64,000 bases of DNA from assembly GCA_902789245.1 (NCBI GenBank), contig CADAND010000007.1:79139-143138 (forward strand). The letters are read 5' to 3'. The position numbers and the translations under genes are program-made. Positions 47,790-56,768 of this stretch are shown here, one piece after another. Numbering within the stretch: the stretch's first letter is position 1; the number at the start of each line of letters is the position of its first letter. Under the pieces are notes generated by a model. The model had not been told where the DNA came from. It did not search any database and saw only the letters and a list, made by a program, of their open reading frames with translations. Source of the DNA: an uncultured Bacteroidia bacterium. GTDB taxonomy: Bacteria; Bacteroidota; Bacteroidia; Bacteroidales; UBA932.

Positions 47790-50700
47790 TTAGAAGGTCA
47801 AGTTGAGTCCAAAGATAACCTTGCGCATCGTCGGGTAGGCGCCCCAGTCGAGGCCGGTGCCGGTGGTGTTGTTGGTCGAAGCCGTCTCCGGATCGAGGCC
47901 GGGATAGCTGGTGAACGTGAAGAAGTCGTCCAGGGACGCATAGATGCGGACCTCGGTCAGCGGCGTCCAGCGCAGCAGGCTCTGCGGCAGGGAGTAGCCG
48001 AGCTGCAGCTGCTTGATGCGGAAGAAGTCTCCGCGGAAGGTGTTGCCGGTGGAGGACCAGAACGGGTCGTCCGGCGCCACGATCTTGGCGGGGTTCGGCA
48101 TGTATCCGTCGGGGTTCTCGTCGGTATTGGCCTGCTGCAGATAGACCCGGAGGTTGTTCTTGAAGCCGGTGCGGTGCAGCATCGGGACGATGGAGTTGCC
48201 GCCGATGCCGGCGCCGTAGAGGGTGAAGTCGAAGCCCTTCCAGGCCAGGTTGACGGTCAGACCGTAAGTGAATTTCGGCGTGCCCTGTCCGATGTAGGTC
48301 ATATCGTCGGAGGAAATCTTGCCGTCACCGTTGAGGTCGGAGTAGAGGGGATCCCCCTCGGAGTCGATGCCTTCGTAGACATAGCCCAGCAGGTACCAGA
48401 CCGGGTAGCCCGGCTCGAAGGCCGTCTGGATCTTGTAGTTGGTGGAGCTGCCGTCGGAGGAGGTGATGCGCGCCGCGCCGTTGGCGAGTTCGAGGACCCT
48501 GTTCTGTAGGGTGGAGAAATTGGCTTTGACGAAGTATTCGAAGTCGCGGTGCGAATCCCGCCACTGTAGGTCGAACTCCCAGCCGGTGTTCAGCACGCGG
48601 CCGCCGTTGACGGTAGAGGAACCGGCTCCCAGCTCGACTGGGACACTCACGTCGAAGAGCAGGTCTTTCGTCTGCTTGTTGAAGTAGTCCGCGGTGAAGG
48701 TCAGGCGGTTGTCGAAGAACGCGGCGTCCAGACCGGCGTCATACTGCTCGGAGGTCTCCCAGCGGAGATCCGGGTTGGGCAGGCCGTTGGAGTAGTCCGG
48801 CGCGGAGGACAGGAGGGCGCTGGCACTGTCCGGGTCGTACTGATACCAGTTGTTGCCGACAGCGATGTTGGTGGCGTAGCGGTAGCCGTTCAGGACGCTG
48901 ATGTTACCGTTCCGGCCCCAGGAGCCGCGGATTTTCAGGGCGTTGATGACGTGGCGGTCCACGTTGTTGCGGAAGAACGCCTCATTGCTGATGGTCCAGC
49001 CTGCCGAGACGGAAGGGAAGAAGCCCCAGCGGTTTTTCCTGGGAAGCTTGGAGGAGTCGAACGCATCCGCGCGGAAGTTCACTTGGAAGCTGTAGCGGTT
49101 GTCATAGTCGTAGGTGATACGGCCGAAGTAGGCGAGCGAGGCGGTCTTGTTCGGCAGGTTCCGGATGGTCTTGCTGGCCTCGGCCTTCACATATTCCAGG
49201 TAGTGGAACTGGTCTTCATAGGACGAGAGGATGTCCAGGCCGGTGGAGCTGGCCGTCACGTTGTCGGTGTTCTCCTCGCGGTAGGACATACCGGCCATCA
49301 CGGTCAGGTCGTGCTCCCGGACGTTCAGGTCGTAGTTGAAGTAGTTCTCCCACTGGTAGTAGAAGCTCTGGTCCGGGTTGGCGGAAATCGTGTAGTTGTC
49401 CTGGCTGCCGCGGCCGATGTAGAAGGGCGCGGTATAGCTGTGGCTCATGCCCTGGCTGATGCGGTAGCCGAAGCGGGAGGTGAAGGTGAAGCCCCGGAAG
49501 GGCGTGACGTTGGCGAAGAAGATGCCGTTGATGTTGAAACCGCTGCGCTCACTGTCGGTGGCGTCGCGGCGGGCCAGCGGGCTGCCTTCGGTGTCGGAGT
49601 ACTTGGTGTTGGCAAACCATCCGTTCTCGTCGCCCAGGAAGCGGTATCTGGGGACGCTGGCGTCACCGCTCATCACGCGGTCGTACATCTGGCGTACGTC
49701 GTTGGACATTTCCGAGACGGATTTCCAGTAGACCGGCGTGAGCGGGTCCATTAGGAGCATCAGCTCGAAGGAGGAGGAAAAGCCGCGCTGGGAAACGCTC
49801 TTGGTGTTCCATTTCTCGATGGAGTTGTTGCTGCCGATCTGCAGCCAGCGGAAGATGCGGTAGTCGGCGTTGATCTGGGCCGTGAGTCGCTTGTACACGT
49901 CCCGGTCTCCGCGGACGACGCCGTTTTCGTTGACGTAGTTGATGGAAGCGTAGTAGTGGCCGGCGTGGTTGCCGCCGGAGAAGGTGACGGAATGCTGCTG
50001 GGTCCAGGAGGGCTCGATGTAGGCGCTGATCCAGTCCTGATCGATGACGCCGTTCGGGTAGTCCTCATGGTCGTAATCGTAGTCGGCGAGGTTCTTCAGA
50101 ACCCAGGTGTCGCCGTATTCGTGGCCGAGGTAGGTGAGGAGCTCCTCGCGGTTCATCTGCGGCCGGTTGGCGAAACTCTGCATCGTGGCCTTGGTCTTGA
50201 AGGTCACGACGGGGCGGCCGTCGACGCCGGTCTTGGTGGTGATGATGACGACACCGTTGCCGGCCTGTGCGCCGTAGATGGCGGCGGAAGCGGCATCCTT
50301 CAGGATGTCGATGCTCATGATCATCGAAGGATCCAGGTATTGGATGCTGGGAACCTGCAGACCATCTACTATATAAAGAGGTGCAAGGTCGCCGCCGTTG
50401 GAGGAATAACCGCGCACGCGGATGTCGGAGCCGGATCCCGGGGCACCGTTGTTGATGACGTGCACGCCAGGGGCCTTGCCCTGGAGGGCGCCGGCGGCGT
50501 CGGTGGTGGACAGGTTGCGCAGGTCTTCAAGGGCCAGGGCCACGACGGAGCCGGTGAGGTCGGCCTTCTTCTGCGAACCGTAACCGATGACGACCGTCTC
50601 CTCGAGGAGCTGGAGGTCGTCTTCGAGCGTGACGTCATAGATGTTGCGGTCGCTGGTGACGATGAAGGTCTTGGTGACGTAGCCCATACATTCGACGCTG

Positions 50701-50930
50701 ACGGTGGCGCCGGTGGGGACGGTGAAAGCGTACGTACCGTCCAGGCTCGTGATCGTGCTGACACGGATGTTTCCGACCACGGTGACGTAGGCGTCCATGA
50801 CGGGCTGCCCGGCAGAGTCAACGACACGGCCGCTGATGGGCTTGTTCTGTGCGGAGGCGTTCAGCCCTCCGAGCAGGGCGGCGAAAAGCGGCAGGAGGGC
50901 TGCTGCCCTCAGTATTTTTTTGAACTCCAT
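47790..50930 (-). CDS. SusC/RagA family TonB-dependent outer-membrane transporter
   Basis: 1046 residues. A signal peptide (LLPLFAALLGGLNASAQ) precedes a carboxypeptidase-regulatory-like domain (ISGRVVDSAGQPVMDAYVTV), a TonB-box region (LEETVVIGYGSQKKADLTGSV) and a plug with the SusC signature (DILKDAASAAIYGAQAGNGVVIITTKTG). A 22-strand-type barrel ends in KVIFGLNLTF. It imports a ligand, oligosaccharide or peptide, with the adjacent SusD. It is the first gene of the 22.7-kb minus-strand string that continues into fimbrillin genes. The upstream region is A/T-rich with no perfect -7 box. Confidence 0.96.
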   Translation of the reverse strand: MEFKKILRAAALLPLFAALLGGLNASAQNKPISGRVVDSAGQPVMDAYVTVVGNIRVSTITSLDGTYAFTVPTGATVSVECMGYVTKTFIVTSDRNIYDVTLEDDLQLLEETVVIGYGSQKKADLTGSVVALALEDLRNLSTTDAAGALQGKAPGVHVINNGAPGSGSDIRVRGYSSNGGDLAPLYIVDGLQVPSIQYLDPSMIMSIDILKDAASAAIYGAQAGNGVVIITTKTGVDGRPVVTFKTKATMQSFANRPQMNREELLTYLGHEYGDTWVLKNLADYDYDHEDYPNGVIDQDWISAYIEPSWTQQHSVTFSGGNHAGHYYASINYVNENGVVRGDRDVYKRLTAQINADYRIFRWLQIGSNNSIEKWNTKSVSQRGFSSSFELMLLMDPLTPVYWKSVSEMSNDVRQMYDRVMSGDASVPRYRFLGDENGWFANTKYSDTEGSPLARRDATDSERSGFNINGIFFANVTPFRGFTFTSRFGYRISQGMSHSYTAPFYIGRGSQDNYTISANPDQSFYYQWENYFNYDLNVREHDLTVMAGMSYREENTDNVTASSTGLDILSSYEDQFHYLEYVKAEASKTIRNLPNKTASLAYFGRITYDYDNRYSFQVNFRADAFDSSKLPRKNRWGFFPSVSAGWTISNEAFFRNNVDRHVINALKIRGSWGRNGNISVLNGYRYATNIAVGNNWYQYDPDSASALLSSAPDYSNGLPNPDLRWETSEQYDAGLDAAFFDNRLTFTADYFNKQTKDLLFDVSVPVELGAGSSTVNGGRVLNTGWEFDLQWRDSHRDFEYFVKANFSTLQNRVLELANGAARITSSDGSSTNYKIQTAFEPGYPVWYLLGYVYEGIDSEGDPLYSDLNGDGKISSDDMTYIGQGTPKFTYGLTVNLAWKGFDFTLYGAGIGGNSIVPMLHRTGFKNNLRVYLQQANTDENPDGYMPNPAKIVAPDDPFWSSTGNTFRGDFFRIKQLQLGYSLPQSLLRWTPLTEVRIYASLDDFFTFTSYPGLDPETASTNNTTGTGLDWGAYPTMRKVIFGLNLTF

Positions 50931-51343
50931 GAATTATAGTTCCGTTCCAGGTTTAATATGGCCGCCGTACGTACTGAGTACTCTGGCGTGTAATTGTAGT
51001 GTTATTCTTGCAAAAAATATCAAAAATTATGCAATAATAGCCTTCTGTGCGGTTTTTATAATAGGCGAAAATAATAATATCTGTTCAAAAAAGCAAATAT
51101 TCGTGCAGGAAACCGCGAAAATAGCCTGAAAATAGCCTGAAAATATCAAGTATCGGAGCCGCCGGGCCGGCAGTGCCCCTGCTCCGCTATCGGGCTCCGC
51201 TTCGCTTTCGCCCGACCCTGCCCGGGTGAACGGCTTCGCAGGGGCACTGCCGCTCCCGGCGCCGATAGGGATAGGATATTCCGTTATTTTTGTGTATCTT
51301 TGAGGTCGTAATTGTGACCACAATATTCAAGTATATTTATTTT
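50931..51343. promoter_or_regulatory. Intergenic region upstream of susC with tandem 11-bp repeats and one repeat element
   Basis: Near susC (51000-51105) the sequence is A/T-rich and holds minus-strand near-matches to the -7 box such as AATATTTG (51094-51101) and TAATTTTTG (51021-51029). gaaaatagcct is repeated two and a half times (51117-51146), one helical turn apart. 51162-51259 is an inverted copy of the 98-bp element seen again at 52245 and 52613. TATCTTTG (51295-51302) is the promoter box of the barrel gene at 51344. No gene is seen. Confidence 0.65.
51162..51259 (-). repeat. 98-bp palindromic repeat element, copy A (inverted)
   Basis: Read on the minus strand it matches copies B and C over nearly its whole length. 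Its ends pair as inverted repeats (ccgggagcggcagtgcccc with ggggcactgccggcccgg). It lies between susC and the small barrel gene. Confidence 0.8.
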
Positions 51344-51967
51344 ATGAAAAAACTGATTGTCTTGGCAGCTTCTATGCTGCTTGTCTGCGCCACTTCCTTC
51401 GCGCAGTTGAATGTCAACCTCGGCTACGCCAATACTACGGCGCGTTACAAGGCCGGTAACGACCTGTATTCGATGCGGCTCAACGGCTTCACGGTGGGCG
51501 CGGGCTATTCGCTCGAGCTGGCCGACGGGTTCTTCTTTACCCCGGGCGTGAACTACCTGTTCGCCGCCGGTGAGACGAATCCCACTCCCGGCCCTATCAG
51601 CCTGAAGGGTAACATTACCGAGCACTATATTAATGTCCCCCTGACGCTGAGCTATGACTTCCCGCTCTCCGGCAGTGTCAAGTTCTTCCTCTTTGCCGGT
51701 CCGACCGCCAGTGTCGGCGTGGCCTCCCACACCAAGCTGACCGTCAATATGGGTCCCTACAAGGCCGATGAGGTCGCCGACAACTACAAGGACAACGACT
51801 ACTACCGCTTCAACATCCTGCTCGGCGGCGGTGCCGGTCTGAAGATTTCCGACTCGTACCTCATCAAGGTAGGCTATGACTTCGGTCTGCTCAACCGCTC
51901 CGGCGTGAAGGAGGTTTCCGAGCATGACCGCCTGCTGACCGTCGGCATCGCGTATCTGTTTGAATAA
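51344..51967 (+). CDS. Outer-membrane beta-barrel protein (porin-like)
   Basis: 207 residues. A signal peptide (MKKLIVLAASMLLVCATSFAQ) precedes an eight-stranded-barrel pattern (LNVNLGYANTTARY, FTVGAGYSLELADGFFFTPGVNYLF, INVPLTLSYDF, FNILLGGGAGLKISDSYLIKVGYDFGL) ending in VGIAYLFE, with aromatic terminal residues. It resembles OmpW/OmpX-like 'outer membrane beta-barrel' proteins; no channel function can be inferred. The ATG at 51344 was chosen over an upstream in-frame start at 51290 that overlaps the -7 box TATCTTTG. Confidence 0.85.
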   Translation: MKKLIVLAASMLLVCATSFAQLNVNLGYANTTARYKAGNDLYSMRLNGFTVGAGYSLELADGFFFTPGVNYLFAAGETNPTPGPISLKGNITEHYINVPLTLSYDFPLSGSVKFFLFAGPTASVGVASHTKLTVNMGPYKADEVADNYKDNDYYRFNILLGGGAGLKISDSYLIKVGYDFGLLNRSGVKEVSEHDRLLTVGIAYLFE

Positions 51968-51989
51968 ACTGGATTCCAGCATACATAGA

Positions 51990-52020
51990 AAGGTCCTGCA
52001 GTTTTCTGCAGGGCCTTTTC
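51990..52020 (+). terminator. Intrinsic terminator after the barrel gene
   Basis: aaggtcctgcag (51990-52001) pairs with ctgcagggcctt (52006-52017) through a TTTT loop, followed by TTTC. Confidence 0.88.
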
Positions 52021-52244
52021 TTGTCATGCCCGACCTGATCGGGCATCCCGCTGTCAGAACCGCCGGGAGCGGAGAGGGCCTTCAGCGCTCCCGGAACACG
52101 GTAGTTTCGCCTTCCGGGAGCAAATACCGGCTTTTCTGCTCCCGGCTATACACCGTTCCCGTCCTGCTCCCCGCGTCCCAAAATCAGTCCCGTTAGAAGC
52201 AAAACAGGGGGTAAAATGCTCCTACCGGGACAAAAACCGGGACG

Positions 52245-52343
52245 CCGGGAGCGGCAGTGCCCCTGCGGAGCCGTTCACCCGGATAGGGTCGGGCGTAAGC
52301 GAAGCGAAGCCCGATAGCGGAGCAGGGGCAGCTGCCGTCCCGG
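52245..52343 (+). repeat. 98-bp palindromic repeat element, copy B
   Basis: Starts ccgggagcggcagtgcccc and ends ggggcagctgccgtcccgg, so the ends are imperfect inverted repeats. The core (gtcgggcgtaagcgaagcga) differs from copy C at a few positions. Confidence 0.82.
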
Positions 52344-52612
52344 CACCCTTTCCCCGCCCGGACCGGGGGACCTGAATTCCGGAACAGAATCAGCCTTAAA
52401 ACTGTTACAGAATCGGAATTTCGTGATTCCGGGACAGAATCTGCCCGATTTCTGTCACGGATTGGGAGATGCCCGGTCGGAGCCGGGCATGACAGGCAGG
52501 AGATTCCGGGTCAAGCCCGGAATGACTCTGAGAACGCCAGGAATGACTAGATCCTTCGCTGTGCTCAGGATGACAGGGTCGGTCGAAAGCGAAACGTCTC
52601 CTGACAGCGGAG

Positions 52613-52711
52613 CCGGGAGCGGCAGTGCCCCTGCGGAGCCGTTCACCCGGACAGGGTCGGGCGAAAGCGAAGCGGAGCCCGATAGCGGAGCAGGGGCAGC
52701 TGCCGTCCCGG
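52613..52711 (+). repeat. 98-bp palindromic repeat element, copy C
   Basis: Same orientation and near-identical sequence to copy B, 368 bases away. A degenerate piece of the same core lies immediately upstream (52574-52614). Confidence 0.82.
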
Positions 52712-52799
52712 CGGGGTGTTGTCAAAGGCTGCGGCGAGCCTTGAAAAGATCATGGGACAGGAATATGAGAAAGGGATAGGAGAACTGATAATTAATAAC

Positions 52800-52807
52800 T
52801 ACTTTTG
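52800..52807 (+). promoter_or_regulatory. Promoter -7 box of the uxaB-uxaA-AKR operon
   Basis: TACTTTTG fits TAnnTTTG and lies 43 bases before the uxaB ATG. Confidence 0.65.
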
Positions 52808-52850
52808 TAGTGACCTCGCGTTTTGAAGAGCAATACAATAAAGTCATATC

Positions 52851-54290
52851 ATGGAAAAATTAAACAGGACTACCGCCAAGGCCAAAACCTACACCGAAAA
52901 AGTCATTCAGTTCGGAGAGGGTAATTTCCTCAGGGCCTTTATCGATTGGATCATCTGGAAAACAAACCAGAAGACGGATTTCAATGCATCGGTAGTTGTG
53001 GTCCAGCCCATCGACAAGGGGAGGGTGGATGTGCTCAACGAGCAGGATGGACTCTACCATCTCAATCTTCAGGGCATCGATGAAGGGAAAGCTGTGGACA
53101 GCATCGAAATGATTGATGTCATAAGCAGGGGAATCAATCCCTATGTCGATTTCCAGGATTATCTCAGGCTGGCGGAGCAGCCGGAGATACGTTTCGTCAT
53201 ATCGAATACGACAGAGGCCGGAATAGAATTCAATCCTGACTGCAAGCTGGATGATGCGCCCGCCCTCTCTTATCCCGGCAAGCTCACGCAACTCCTTTAC
53301 CACAGATTCCGGCATTTTGCCGGTGACAAGTCGAAGGGTCTTATCATTTTCCCGTGCGAACTGATTTTCGAAAACGGAAAGCATCTGAAGGAGTGCATCA
53401 GGCAGTATATCGATCTCTGGCAGCTCGGAGCGGAATTCTCGGAGTGGTTTGACACTGCCTGTGGTGTGTATTCGACCCTTGTGGACCGTATCGTGCCGGG
53501 TTATCCGCGCGACAATGCGGCCAGCATCTGCGAGCGGATCGGCTACCAGGACAACCTGCTTGACAAGGCCGAGATTTTCCATCTCTGGGTGATCGAGGCG
53601 CCTCGGGAAGTGGCTTCGGAGTTCCCCGCGGACAAGGCCGGCCTCCATGTCCTCTTTGTCCCGTCGGAGGCTCCGTATCATGAGAGAAAGGTCACGCTCC
53701 TGAACGGACCTCATACCGTCCTCTCTCCTGTCGGGTATCTCAGTGGCCTCGATACCGTCAAGGAATGCTGTGAGGATGAGCTCATCGGACGCTTCGTCGA
53801 CAAAGTGATGTTCGAGGAACTTCTTCCTACCCTGAATCTTCCGCAGGATGATCTCCTCAAGTTTGCCCATGATGTAAAGGACCGTTTTGTCAACCCTTAC
53901 GTGAAGCATTTCGTGACCAGTATCATGCTCAACTCGTTCCCGAAATTCAAGACCCGTGATCTCCCCGGGCTCAAGACTTACCTGGAACGCAAGGGCGAAC
54001 TCCCTAAGGGACTCGTCCTGGGACTTGCCGGCATATGCACGTACTATAAGGGAGGAAAGAGGGGTAATGACGAGATTGTCCCCAACGACGATGCGGCCAT
54101 CATGGCGCTTTTAAAGGACCTTTGGGCTACTTCGGATACTGCGGCGGTGGCCAAGGGTGTCCTTGCGGCTTCGGACCTCATCTGGGGCGAGGATCTCAAC
54201 CTGATTCCCGGTCTTACTGACATGCTTGCAGCCGACCTCGCTCTCATCCAGGCAGCGGGAATGCGCGCCGCAGTCGCTTCAATTCTTTAA
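52851..54290 (+). CDS. uxaB: Tagaturonate reductase (altronate oxidoreductase)
   Basis: 479 residues of the mannitol-dehydrogenase/altronate oxidoreductase family. IQFGEGNFLRAFIDW is the N-terminal nucleotide-binding signature; VVVVQPIDKGR, FVISNTTEAGIEFNP and LLNGPHTVLSPVGYLSG are diagnostic of UxaB. It reduces D-tagaturonate to D-altronate with NADH in the cytoplasm. It is first in a plus-strand operon with altronate dehydratase and an aldo/keto reductase. Within the inferred L-galactose route it acts after L-galactonate oxidation. Confidence 0.93.
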   Translation: MEKLNRTTAKAKTYTEKVIQFGEGNFLRAFIDWIIWKTNQKTDFNASVVVVQPIDKGRVDVLNEQDGLYHLNLQGIDEGKAVDSIEMIDVISRGINPYVDFQDYLRLAEQPEIRFVISNTTEAGIEFNPDCKLDDAPALSYPGKLTQLLYHRFRHFAGDKSKGLIIFPCELIFENGKHLKECIRQYIDLWQLGAEFSEWFDTACGVYSTLVDRIVPGYPRDNAASICERIGYQDNLLDKAEIFHLWVIEAPREVASEFPADKAGLHVLFVPSEAPYHERKVTLLNGPHTVLSPVGYLSGLDTVKECCEDELIGRFVDKVMFEELLPTLNLPQDDLLKFAHDVKDRFVNPYVKHFVTSIMLNSFPKFKTRDLPGLKTYLERKGELPKGLVLGLAGICTYYKGGKRGNDEIVPNDDAAIMALLKDLWATSDTAAVAKGVLAASDLIWGEDLNLIPGLTDMLAADLALIQAAGMRAAVASIL

Positions 54291-54301
54291 AGGGAGATCA
54301 G

Positions 54302-55795
54302 GTGTCGAAGTACATAAGAATCAATCCATCTGACAATGTCGCAGTCGCCCTGGAGCCGCTGGCTTCGGGTACTGTCATTGCGTTGCCGGACGGCAAGGTC
54401 GTCTTGAAAGAAGATGTGCCGGCTGGGCACAAAATAGCCCTTACAGACCTTTCCAAAGGGGATAACGTGATCAAGTACGGATATCCGGTAGGTCATGTGA
54501 CGCGTGATGTCGCCGTTGGCACGTGCATCGATCACAACTGCTTGAAAACGAATCTGGAAGGCCTGCTCGAGTATAGCTACGAGCCTGCGCTCACGGAAAT
54601 CCGCCCAAGCGCCCCAAGGACTTTCAAGGGCTTCAGAAGGCGGGATGGACAGGCCGGTGTCAGAAACCAGCTCTGGATCATTCCCACGGTCGGATGCGTG
54701 AATGGAGTCGCACAGGCGATTGCGGAGCAACTGCGGGAAGAGAAAGCCGGATGCATGGGCTCGGTGGATGCCATCGTTGCATTCCCTCATAACTACGGCT
54801 GTTCGCAACTTGGCGATGACCACCAGAATACAAGGAACATCCTGGCGGACATGGTCCATCATCCCAACGCCGGAGGCGTGCTGATTGTCTCCCTCGGCTG
54901 CGAAAACAACCAGCTGGGACCGTTTATGGAATTGGTGGGGGAGGTGGACGCTGCCAGGGTAAAGACCATTGAGACCCAGAAGATCGAAGGAGATGAAGTC
55001 GCGGTGGGGCTGGAACTGGCACGCAGCATCTTTGATGTCTGCTCGAAAGACGAGCGCACGGATATTCCCGTGAGTGAATTGAAGATAGGCCTCAAATGCG
55101 GCGGCTCCGACGGCCTTTCCGGCATAACTGCCAATCCGCTGCTGGGCCGTTTCAGCGACTGGATCGTGTCCCAGGGAGGAACGACGGTCCTGACCGAGGT
55201 GCCCGAGATGTTCGGGGCCGAAACCATCCTGATGAACCGCTGTCAGGATCAAGAGACTTTTGAGAAGACCGTCAGGCTCATCAACGACTTCAAGGAGTAT
55301 TTCATCAAAAACGAGCAGCCTGTTTACGAGAATCCTTCTCCGGGGAACAAGGCTGGCGGCATCTCCACGCTCGAAGAGAAATCATTGGGCTGTACCCAGA
55401 AATGCGGATGCAGCATCGTGCGGGATGTGCTTCTGTACGGAGAGCGTCTCAGCAAGAAAGGATTGAATCTCCTCAGCGCTCCGGGCAACGACCTCGTGGC
55501 GAGCACCGCCCTTGCGGCAAGCGGATGCCAGATCGTCCTTTTCACAACCGGACGGGGCACCCCGTTCGGAAGTTTCGTGCCTACCATGAAGATTTCCTCA
55601 AACAGCACCCTTGCCAGGAGGAAACCGGGATGGATCGATTTCAATGCCGGCACCATTGCCGAGGATGAGCCTGTCGATGCGGTTTCCGAAAGGTTCATAG
55701 GATTCGTGCTGCAGGTGGCCGAGGGCATGCCTGTGCAGAGCGAAAAGAATGGAATCCGGGAAATAGCCATCTTCAAAAAGGGCGTCACGCTATAA
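54302..55795 (+). CDS. uxaA: Altronate dehydratase
   Basis: 497 residues beginning at GTG, 11 bases after uxaB. The short N-terminal SAF-like domain (YIRINPSDNVAVALEPL, VGTCIDHN) joins the main dehydratase domain with GFRRRDGQAGVRNQLWIIPTVGCVNG, HNYGCSQLGDD and GLKCGGSDGLSGITANP. It converts D-altronate to 2-keto-3-deoxy-D-gluconate and needs Fe2+/Mn2+-type metal. The full length indicates the classical fused UxaA. KDG kinase and aldolase are not in the window. Confidence 0.94.
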   Translation: MSKYIRINPSDNVAVALEPLASGTVIALPDGKVVLKEDVPAGHKIALTDLSKGDNVIKYGYPVGHVTRDVAVGTCIDHNCLKTNLEGLLEYSYEPALTEIRPSAPRTFKGFRRRDGQAGVRNQLWIIPTVGCVNGVAQAIAEQLREEKAGCMGSVDAIVAFPHNYGCSQLGDDHQNTRNILADMVHHPNAGGVLIVSLGCENNQLGPFMELVGEVDAARVKTIETQKIEGDEVAVGLELARSIFDVCSKDERTDIPVSELKIGLKCGGSDGLSGITANPLLGRFSDWIVSQGGTTVLTEVPEMFGAETILMNRCQDQETFEKTVRLINDFKEYFIKNEQPVYENPSPGNKAGGISTLEEKSLGCTQKCGCSIVRDVLLYGERLSKKGLNLLSAPGNDLVASTALAASGCQIVLFTTGRGTPFGSFVPTMKISSNSTLARRKPGWIDFNAGTIAEDEPVDAVSERFIGFVLQVAEGMPVQSEKNGIREIAIFKKGVTL

Positions 55796-55830
55796 CGCCG
55801 TCGCAAATCGGATCAATAAAAGGAACAGAT

Positions 55831-56763
55831 ATGAAATTCAACAAATTGGGCAATACCGGGATGGAGATATCCGAACTGTCGTTCGGCGCGTCTTCGCTCG
55901 GCGGAGTCTTCCACACAATCAAGGAATCCGAGGCTGTCGAGGCTGTTTTTGCAGCCGTTGACGGAGGCATTAACTTCATCGACGTCTCTCCCTACTATGG
56001 CCATTATAAGGCGGAAACCGTGCTTGGAAAGGCCCTGAAAGACATACCGAGAGACAAGTATTACCTTTCAACGAAAGTCGGCCGCTATGGCAAGGACGGC
56101 GTGAACATTTGGGACTACTCGGCAAAACGCGCTGTCGAAAGCGTGTATGAGAGTATGGACCGCTTGAATATTGACCATATCGATCTCATCAATGTCCACG
56201 ATATCGAGTTCTCGGACCTCAGCCTCGTTTGTCATGAGACGCTCCCCGCGCTCTGTGAGTTGCGCGAAAAGGGGATTGTCGGTCATGTCGGGATTACCGA
56301 CCTCCAACCCGAGAATCTCAAATGGGTGATCGAGCATGTGGCCCCCGGCACCGTGGAATCGGTTCTCTGTTTCTGCCACTACTGTCTGAACGACGATCTG
56401 CTTACAGAATACTTTGATTTCTTCGAATCCCGTGGAATTGGCATCATAAACGCATCTCCGCTGTCCATGGGCCTGCTTTCGTCCCGGGGCGTCCCGGACT
56501 GGCACCCTGCGCCCAAAGCCCTGGTGGAGGCATGCTCAAGGGCGGCCAAGTTCTGCGAGCAGAAGGGATATCCGATTGAAACGCTGGCCGTTCAATACTC
56601 GCTGAGCAGCCCGCATATCGCCAGCACGCTGTTCAGTTCGGCGAACCCTGCCAACGTGAGAAAGAATATCGAGATCGCCGGGAAGCAAGCCGATCCGGAA
56701 CTGGTGCGCGAAGTGAAAAGCATCATCGGCGACCAGTTGCGCGTGAGGTGGAAGAACTCCTGA
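55831..56763 (+). CDS. Aldo/keto reductase, probable L-galactose dehydrogenase
   Basis: 310 residues. The AKR catalytic tetrad is visible: Asp in NFIDVSPYYG, Tyr in the same motif, Lys in YYLSTKVGR and His in DLINVHDIEF. The enzyme belongs to the L-galactose/L-fucose (D-threo-aldose) dehydrogenase type. Given UxaA, UxaB, a lactonase, a Zn alcohol dehydrogenase and a FucP-type importer alongside, oxidation of L-galactose to L-galactono-1,5-lactone is the best assignment, as established for the equivalent Bacteroides vulgatus locus. L-fucose is the main alternative. The gene ends 5 bases from the convergent permease gene. Confidence 0.85.
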   Translation: MKFNKLGNTGMEISELSFGASSLGGVFHTIKESEAVEAVFAAVDGGINFIDVSPYYGHYKAETVLGKALKDIPRDKYYLSTKVGRYGKDGVNIWDYSAKRAVESVYESMDRLNIDHIDLINVHDIEFSDLSLVCHETLPALCELREKGIVGHVGITDLQPENLKWVIEHVAPGTVESVLCFCHYCLNDDLLTEYFDFFESRGIGIINASPLSMGLLSSRGVPDWHPAPKALVEACSRAAKFCEQKGYPIETLAVQYSLSSPHIASTLFSSANPANVRKNIEIAGKQADPELVREVKSIIGDQLRVRWKNS

Positions 56764-56768
56764 CGGGG

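Larger units (their letters stand above)
52021..52790. repeat. Repeat-rich intergenic region
   Basis: No convincing gene in about 770 bp. It contains direct and inverted short palindromes: tgcccgacctgatcgggca (near 52026), ccgggagca/tgctcccgg (52114-52145), cccggtcggagccgggcatgac and ccgggtcaagcccgg (52467-52535), and the atccttcgctgtgctcaggatgaca pattern (52551-52575). It also holds the full 98-bp copies B and C and a degenerate partial copy at 52574-52614. The open frames crossing it encode only Gly/Ser/Ala/Pro-rich repeat translation and are not believed. Confidence 0.75.

Noticed and set aside
46074-48509. 811-codon plus-strand open frame opposite susD and susC
   Set aside because: Shadow of two unmistakable genes on the other strand; same compositional bias as the other antisense frames.
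45936-50930. Calling the SusC/SusD pair a polysaccharide utilisation locus
   Set aside because: No glycoside hydrolase, lyase, sulfatase or typical regulator is in the string; downstream genes are fimbrial.
51162-52711. Possible CRISPR array
   Set aside because: Repeats are about 98 bp, in both orientations, irregularly spaced and palindromic throughout, with no cas genes.
52405-52779. Small open frames crossing the 52.4-52.8 kb repeats
   Set aside because: Their Gly/Ser/Ala/Pro-rich peptides come from the 98-bp repeat element read in frame, and the same peptide appears at each copy regardless of context.
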